Shown in pieces: positions 58,442-64,000 of a DNA stretch of 64,000 nt. Below the pieces are notes generated by a model. The model did not search any database. It saw only the letters and a program-made list of their open reading frames with translations, and was not told where the DNA came from. Location: the NCBI GenBank assembly GCA_003265685.1, contig KZ836106.1, positions 1 through 64,000 on the forward strand, written 5' to 3'. The stretch is from Piscinibacter caeni. GTDB taxonomy: Bacteria > Pseudomonadota > Gammaproteobacteria > Burkholderiales > Burkholderiaceae_C. Numbering within the stretch: position 1 is the first letter of the stretch; every line of letters begins with the position of its first letter. Made by a program: the position numbers and the translations under genes.

Positions 58442-59844
58442 AATACATCAGCACCCGCGGCGACCGCACGCTGCGCGGCTTCTCCGAGATCCTGCTCGAG
58501 GGCCTGGCCCCGGACGGTGGCCTGTACCTGCCGACGCACTACCCGAAGGTGGATGCGGCGACGCTCGCGCGCTGGCGCGGGCTGTCGTATGCCGAGCTGG
58601 CGTTCGAGGTCCTGTCCCTCTACATCGACGACATCCCGGGCGCCGACCTGAAGCGCCTGGTCTCGAGCACCTACACCGAGCAGGTCTACGGCACGAAGGC
58701 GATCACGCCGCTGAAGAAGCTCGAGGACGGCCTGTACCTCGAGGCGCTGTCCAACGGCCCGACGCTCGCCTTCAAGGACATGGCGATGCAACTGCTCGGC
58801 GCGCTGTTCGAGTACGAGCTCGGCCGGCGCGGGGAGAGCCTGAACATCCTCGGCGCGACCTCGGGCGACACCGGCAGCGCGGCCGAGTACGCGATGCGCG
58901 GCAAGAAGGGCGTGAAGGTGTTCATGCTCAGCCCGCACGGCCGCATGAGCCCGTTCCAGCAGGCGCAGATGTTCAGCCTGCAGGACCCGAACATCCACAA
59001 CCTCGCCGTCGAGGGCGTGTTCGACGACTGCCAGGACATCGTCAAGGCGGTCTCGAACGACCTGGAGTTCAAGCGCCGCTGGAAGATCGGCACCGTCAAC
59101 TCGATCAACTGGGCGCGCCTGCTGGCGCAGGTCGTGTACTACTTCGCCGGCTACTTCCAGGCCACGAAGACCAACGACGAGCGGGTCAGCTTCGCGGTGC
59201 CCTCGGGCAACTTCGGCAACATCTGCGCCGGCCACGTGGCGCGTCTGATGGGCCTGCCGATCCGCCGCCTGGTGCTGGCCACCAACGAGAACAACGTGCT
59301 CGACGAGTTCTTCCGCACCGGCACCTACCGGGTGCGCGGCGGCGCGGAGACCTACGAGACCTCGAGCCCGTCGATGGACATCAGCAAGGCGAGCAACTTC
59401 GAGCGCTTCGTGTTCGATTTGCTCGGCCGCGATGCGGTACGCACGAAGCAGCTGTTCCAGGACGAGCTCGGCGCCAAGGGCTCCTTCACCCTGACGCCGG
59501 ACGAGTTCGCGCGCATCGCCGACTACGGCTTCGTCTCCGGCAGCAGCACGCATGCCGACCGGCTCGCGACCATCCGCGACACCGCGCGGCGCTGCGGCGT
59601 GGTCGTCGACACCCACACCGCCGACGGGCTGAAGGTGGCGCGCGAGCACCGCGAGGCCGGCACGCCGATGATCGTGCTGGAGACCGCGCTGCCGGCCAAG
59701 TTCTCGGCGACCATCGTCGAGGCGCTCGGGCGCGAGCCGGAACGGCCGGCGGCGCTCGTGGGCATCGAGCAACTCCCCAAGCGGTTCAAGGTCATGCCCG
59801 TGGACGTGCAGGCGGTGAAGGACTACATCGCCAAGAATGGCTGA
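58438..59844 (+). CDS. thrC: Threonine synthase
   Basis: PLP enzyme converting phosphohomoserine to threonine. At 468 residues of the long proteobacterial form: N-terminal KYISTRGDRTLRGFSEILLE, PLP Lys in NGPTLAFKDMAMQLLGALFE, and LGATSGDTGSAAEYAMRGK (PLP phosphate site). The start GTG overlaps the hom stop. mobB begins directly after the stop codon, so the threonine genes and the cofactor cluster are probably on one transcript. Confidence 0.97.
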   Translation: MKYISTRGDRTLRGFSEILLEGLAPDGGLYLPTHYPKVDAATLARWRGLSYAELAFEVLSLYIDDIPGADLKRLVSSTYTEQVYGTKAITPLKKLEDGLYLEALSNGPTLAFKDMAMQLLGALFEYELGRRGESLNILGATSGDTGSAAEYAMRGKKGVKVFMLSPHGRMSPFQQAQMFSLQDPNIHNLAVEGVFDDCQDIVKAVSNDLEFKRRWKIGTVNSINWARLLAQVVYYFAGYFQATKTNDERVSFAVPSGNFGNICAGHVARLMGLPIRRLVLATNENNVLDEFFRTGTYRVRGGAETYETSSPSMDISKASNFERFVFDLLGRDAVRTKQLFQDELGAKGSFTLTPDEFARIADYGFVSGSSTHADRLATIRDTARRCGVVVDTHTADGLKVAREHREAGTPMIVLETALPAKFSATIVEALGREPERPAALVGIEQLPKRFKVMPVDVQAVKDYIAKNG

Positions 59845-60453
59845 ATGAAGGTCGTCGGCTTCTGCGGCTATTCCGGATCGGGCAAGACCACGCTGGTCGA
59901 GCAGCTGATCGCGCGCCTGCGGCTGGCCGGCCAGCGTGTCTCGGTGGTCAAGCATGCGCACCACGAGTTCGACATCGACCACCCGGGCAAGGACTCGTAC
60001 CGGCACCGCGAGGCGGGTGCCTTCGAGGTGCTGATCGCCTCGGACCGGCGCCTGGCCAAGATCCGCGAATACGAGTTGCGCGCCGACCCGACGGTGCACC
60101 AGCTGATCGCCGAGCTGTACGACTGCGACTGGGTGCTGGTCGAGGGCTTCAAGCATGCCGACGTGCTCAAGCTCGAGGTCTGGCGTGCGGACACCGGCAA
60201 ACCGGTGCAGTATCCGTACGACCCGTATGTCGTCGCGTTGTGCACTGACAGCCCGGACCGCCTGCCCGAGCCGACCGGCCTGCCGCTGCTGGACCTGAAC
60301 GACCCGGATGCGGTGACCCGATTCCTGCTCGAGAACGCCGACCGCCATGAGTACCGTTCCCCCTTCGAACTCGCCGCCCCCGGGCCGGCCGCCGATGCTG
60401 AGCCTGGACGAGGCGCTGAGCCGCCTGCTCGGCGCGATCCGGCCGCTGGCTGA
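59845..60453 (+). CDS. mobB: Molybdopterin-guanine dinucleotide biosynthesis adaptor MobB
   Basis: P-loop GTPase that assists MobA. At 202 residues: P-loop GFCGYSGSGKTTLVEQLI (about 5-22), VVKHAHHEFDIDHPGKDSYR, and VLVEGFKHADVLKLEVWR. Family members are about 165-175 residues; the last 30 (AAPGPAADAEPGRGAEPPAR) are low-complexity and overlap moeA copy 2 by 107 bases, an unusually long overlap. It abuts thrC with no gap. Confidence 0.92.
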   Translation: MKVVGFCGYSGSGKTTLVEQLIARLRLAGQRVSVVKHAHHEFDIDHPGKDSYRHREAGAFEVLIASDRRLAKIREYELRADPTVHQLIAELYDCDWVLVEGFKHADVLKLEVWRADTGKPVQYPYDPYVVALCTDSPDRLPEPTGLPLLDLNDPDAVTRFLLENADRHEYRSPFELAAPGPAADAEPGRGAEPPARRDPAAG

Positions 60454-61615
60454 GACCGAGCAGGTCGCCACCTTCGACGCGCTCGGCCGCGTGCTGGCCG
60501 AGGATGTGCGTTCGGCACTCGACGTGCCGCCGCAGAACAACACCTCGATGGACGGCTACGCGCTGCGTTGCGCCGACGTGCCGGCTGCCGGCACGCTGCT
60601 GCGCGTGACGCAGCGCATTCCGGCCGGGCAGGTGGGCCGGGCGCTCGAGCCGGGCAGCGCCGCGCGCATCTTCACCGGCGCGCAGATTCCGCCCGGCGCC
60701 GATGCGGTGGTGCCGCAGGAGCAGTGCGAGGCGGAGGACGAGGGCGTGCGCGTCGGCATCGTGCCCGTGCCCGGCCAGTGGATCCGGCGCCGCGGCGAGG
60801 ACGTGCAGCGCGGCGCCGTGGTGCTGGCGGCCGGCCAGCGGCTCGGCCCGGCGGCCATGGGCCTCGCGGCCTCGGTCGGCGCGGCCCGGCTGCGCGTGGC
60901 GCGCCGCCCGCGCGTGGCGGTGTTCTCCACCGGCGACGAGCTGGTGATGCCGGGCGAGGTGCCGCCCGAGCAGATGCGCCCGGGCGCGATCTACAACTCC
61001 AACCGCTTCACGCTGCGCGGGCTGGTGCAGGCGCTCGGTGCCGAGTGCAACGACCTGGGTATCGTGCCGGACCGGCGCGAGGCCACCCGCGCCGCGCTGC
61101 GCGAGGCGGCGCTGGGCAACGACCTGATCGTCACCTCGGGTGGCGTCTCGGTCGGCGAGGAGGACCATCTGCGCCCCTCGGTGCAGGCCGAGGGCCACCT
61201 CGACCTGTGGCAGGTGGCCATCAAGCCCGGCAAGCCGCTCGCCTTCGGCGCGGTGCGCCGCCCGGATGGCTCGAGCGCCTGGTTCGTCGGCCTGCCGGGC
61301 AACCCGGTGTCGAGCCTGATCACCTTCGCGCTGGCGGTGCGGCCGCTGCTGCTCAAGCTGCAGGGCGCCACCGCGCTGGCCCCCGTGCCGCTGCGCCTGC
61401 GTGCCGATTTCGACTGGCCCAGGCCCGACAAGCGGCGCGAGTTCCTGCGCGTGCGGCGCCATGCCGAGGGCGGCCTGGAGCTGTTCCCGAACCAGAGCTC
61501 GGGCGTGCTCACCTCCACGGTCTGGGGCGACGGGCTGGTCGACAATCCACCCAATCAGGCCATCCGGCGTGGCGACCTCGTGCACTACCTCCCTTTCTCC
61601 GAGCTGCTCTCATGA
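60347..61615 (+). CDS. Molybdopterin molybdenumtransferase MoeA (copy 2)
   Basis: A second MoeA, 422 residues from ATG 60347. A downstream ATG (60395, MLSLDEALSRLLGAIRP) would give 406 and shorten the mobB overlap to 59 bases. Motifs: [69 protein letters not shown] and GLPGNPVSSLITFALAV. It differs widely from copy 1 but keeps the conserved catalytic blocks. Placed in mobB-moeA-moaD-moaE, it probably is the general molybdate-insertion enzyme. No symbol given to avoid confusion with copy 1. Confidence 0.92.
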   Translation: MSTVPPSNSPPPGRPPMLSLDEALSRLLGAIRPLAETEQVATFDALGRVLAEDVRSALDVPPQNNTSMDGYALRCADVPAAGTLLRVTQRIPAGQVGRALEPGSAARIFTGAQIPPGADAVVPQEQCEAEDEGVRVGIVPVPGQWIRRRGEDVQRGAVVLAAGQRLGPAAMGLAASVGAARLRVARRPRVAVFSTGDELVMPGEVPPEQMRPGAIYNSNRFTLRGLVQALGAECNDLGIVPDRREATRAALREAALGNDLIVTSGGVSVGEEDHLRPSVQAEGHLDLWQVAIKPGKPLAFGAVRRPDGSSAWFVGLPGNPVSSLITFALAVRPLLLKLQGATALAPVPLRLRADFDWPRPDKRREFLRVRRHAEGGLELFPNQSSGVLTSTVWGDGLVDNPPNQAIRRGDLVHYLPFSELLS

Positions 61616-61863
61616 AGGTGAACGTGCGCTACTTCGCCTCGATCCGCGAGGCACTCGGCCCGGGCGAGGTGCTCGAACTGCCGGCCGGCGCCACCGTGGC
61701 GCAGGCGCGCAACCAGCTGATCGAGCGCGGCGGCCTGCACTCGCAGGTGCTGGCGCGCGGCAGGGCGCTGCGCAGCGCGCTGAACCAGGCGCTGTGCGAC
61801 GAATCGGCCGCGCTGGCCGAAGGCGCCGAGCTGGCCTTCTTCCCGCCGGTGACGGGAGGCTGA
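61612..61863 (+). CDS. moaD: Molybdopterin synthase sulfur-carrier subunit MoaD
   Basis: Ubiquitin-like sulfur carrier of 83 residues. The C-terminus ends AFFPPVTGG, the double-Gly that carries the thiocarboxylate. N-terminal VNVRYFASIREALGPGE is typical. Start ATG overlaps the moeA stop (ATGA). moaE follows 2 bases after the stop. Confidence 0.95.
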   Translation: MKVNVRYFASIREALGPGEVLELPAGATVAQARNQLIERGGLHSQVLARGRALRSALNQALCDESAALAEGAELAFFPPVTGG

Positions 61864-61865
61864 GC

Positions 61866-62348
61866 ATGGGCGCCCCGCGGGTGACAATCCAAACCGCCGA
61901 CTTCGACCTCGGCGTCGAGGTGGCGGCGCTGCGCGCGCACGACCCCGGCGTGGGGGCAGTGGCCAGCTTCGTCGGCACGGTGCGCGACCGCAACGACGGC
62001 ACCGGCGTCAGCGCGATGGAACTCGAGCATTACCCCGGCATGACCGAGAAGGCCATCGAGGCGATGATCGACGAGGCGTTCCGGCGCTTCGACATCCGCG
62101 CCGCGCGGGTGATCCACCGGGTCGGGCCGCTCAAGCCGCTCGACCAGATCGTGCTCGTGGCCGTGACCTCGGCGCACCGCGGCGCGGCCTTCCAGGCCTG
62201 CGAGTTCCTGATGGACTATCTGAAGACCCAGGCACCGTTCTGGAAGAAGGAGACCACGCCCGAAGGCGCGCGCTGGGTCGACGCCCGCGTGGCCGACGAC
62301 GCGGCGCTGGCGCGCTGGGGCATCGAGGCGGGCAACGCGGCGCCATGA
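61866..62348 (+). CDS. moaE: Molybdopterin synthase catalytic subunit MoaE
   Basis: Large subunit that, with MoaD, converts precursor Z (cPMP) to molybdopterin. At 160 residues: GAVASFVGTVRDRNDGTGVS, MELEHYPGMTEKAI, HRVGPLKPLDQIVLVAV and catalytic Lys region PFWKKETTPEGARWVDA. Overlaps crcB by ATGA. Confidence 0.96.
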   Translation: MGAPRVTIQTADFDLGVEVAALRAHDPGVGAVASFVGTVRDRNDGTGVSAMELEHYPGMTEKAIEAMIDEAFRRFDIRAARVIHRVGPLKPLDQIVLVAVTSAHRGAAFQACEFLMDYLKTQAPFWKKETTPEGARWVDARVADDAALARWGIEAGNAAP

Positions 62349-62734
62349 ACTCGGCCGCGCTCGGCTTGCAGCTGGCCGCGGTGGCGGCCGGCTCGGCCGT
62401 CGGTGCGCTGGCCCGCTGGGGCGCCGGGCTGTGGCTGAACGCCCGCTGGGCCGGCTTCCCGCTCGGCACGCTGGCCGTGAACGCCGTCGGCGGCCTGCTG
62501 ATCGGCATGGCGCTGGCCTGGTTCGAGCGCAGCCCGAACGAACTGCTGCGGCTGCTGCTGGTCACCGGCTTCCTGGGCGGGCTGACCACCTTCTCGTCGT
62601 TCTCCGCCGAGTCGCTGCTGATGTTGCAGCGCGGCCAGTTCGGCCTGGCCGCAGGGCACACGCTGGCCCATGTGCTGGGCGCGCTGGCTTGTGCGGCGCT
62701 GGGTTTCGTGGCGGTCGACCGGCTGCTCGGTTGA
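62345..62734 (+). CDS. crcB: Fluoride exporter CrcB (Fluc)
   Basis: Small dual-topology fluoride channel of 129 residues with four membrane helices. Signature segments are ALARWGAGLWLNARW, FPLGTLAVNAVGGLLIGM and GFLGGLTTFSSFSAESL, which contain the conserved Asn, Thr and Phe of the pore. It has no fluoride riboswitch in front because it is translated from the moaE transcript. Confidence 0.95.
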   Translation: MNSAALGLQLAAVAAGSAVGALARWGAGLWLNARWAGFPLGTLAVNAVGGLLIGMALAWFERSPNELLRLLLVTGFLGGLTTFSSFSAESLLMLQRGQFGLAAGHTLAHVLGALACAALGFVAVDRLLG

Positions 62735-62761
62735 TCTGAATCACACGCGGCCACGTTCCGG

Positions 62762-62790
62762 CTTGAAATGCCGGCCAGGCCGCCTCAAAT
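62762..62790 (+). promoter_or_regulatory. Heat-shock (sigma-32 type) promoter of clpB
   Basis: -35 CTTGAAA (62762-62768) is a perfect match to the sigma-32 box. A 14-base spacer follows, then -10 CCTCAAAT (62783-62790), close to CCCCATnT. The predicted start near 62797 leaves a 16-nt leader with CGGAGGT (62801-62807). Heat-shock control of clpB is established in proteobacteria. Confidence 0.8.
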
Positions 62791-62812
62791 CCGACGCAAT
62801 CGGAGGTTATCC

Positions 62813-64000
<1,188 letters not shown>

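Noticed and set aside
62735-62812. Fluoride riboswitch near crcB
   Set aside because: crcB is preceded directly by moaE with an ATGA overlap; the 78 bases after crcB are explained by the clpB promoter.

Overview
The window is one continuous stretch of a high-GC (roughly 70 percent by eye) chromosome of a betaproteobacterium. It most likely belongs to the Burkholderiales, in the Rubrivivax/Leptothrix/Roseateles neighbourhood. The lineage call rests on gene order (hfq-hflX-hflK-hflC-DUF2065-hisZ-purA; rpsB-tsf-pyrH-frr-uppS-cdsA-dxr-rseP-bamA-skp-lpxD-fabZ-lpxA-lpxB-rnhB), on the presence of HisZ, and on -10 boxes of the TACAAT/TAGAAT kind. Coding density is very high, many genes overlap by ATGA, and no intergenic stretch reaches 300 bases. 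I see no prophage, insertion sequence, CRISPR array or defence island.

Region by region. 1-13 kb: RNA modification (rluB, rlmN), ndk, a pilW-type lipoprotein, a RodZ-like protein, isoprenoid enzyme ispG, hisS, a YfgM-like protein, bamB, der, hfq, hflX. 12-17.7 kb: hflK-hflC protease-modulator pair, DUF2065, hisZ, purA and a phosphoribosyltransferase. A leftward tRNA-Leu(CAG) with its own promoter and terminator lies in front of rnr, whose stop codon interlocks with that of a leftward amidase-dadA-nnr operon. 24.4-39.4 kb: one long rightward run for translation (rpsB, tsf, frr), UMP kinase, and isoprenoid, phospholipid, outer-membrane and lipid A biogenesis, ending with rnhB and an rRNA methyltransferase.

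39.4-64 kb is more mixed: an orphan secreted RTX-repeat protein, the divergent ppsR/ppsA pair, a leftward molybdenum-cofactor operon (moaA-mobA-moeA), an NlpC/P60 hydrolase, acuI and prpE (acrylyl-/propionyl-CoA metabolism), a periplasmic ATP-type DNA ligase, a PIN-PhoH ATPase, a peroxiredoxin, an Mth938-like protein, and the aminotransferase-hom-thrC operon. This runs on into a second molybdenum-cofactor cluster (mobB-moeA-moaD-moaE), then crcB and the 5' part of clpB behind a sigma-32-type promoter.

Most of the window is ordinary core genome and no undescribed multi-gene system is evident. The most interesting unexplained structure is in front of phoH (54.72-54.84 kb). There a plausible promoter is followed by a 26-codon ORF that reads straight through a perfect terminator hairpin with six Us and stops 5 nt before the phoH start, which looks like a translation-coupled attenuator. 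Other points of interest are the RTX protein's modular repeats, the duplicated moeA, a DNA ligase with a Tat-like signal, candidate leaderless promoters, the rpsB promoter embedded in a divergent gene, and a GC-rich inverted-repeat element at 48.2 kb.
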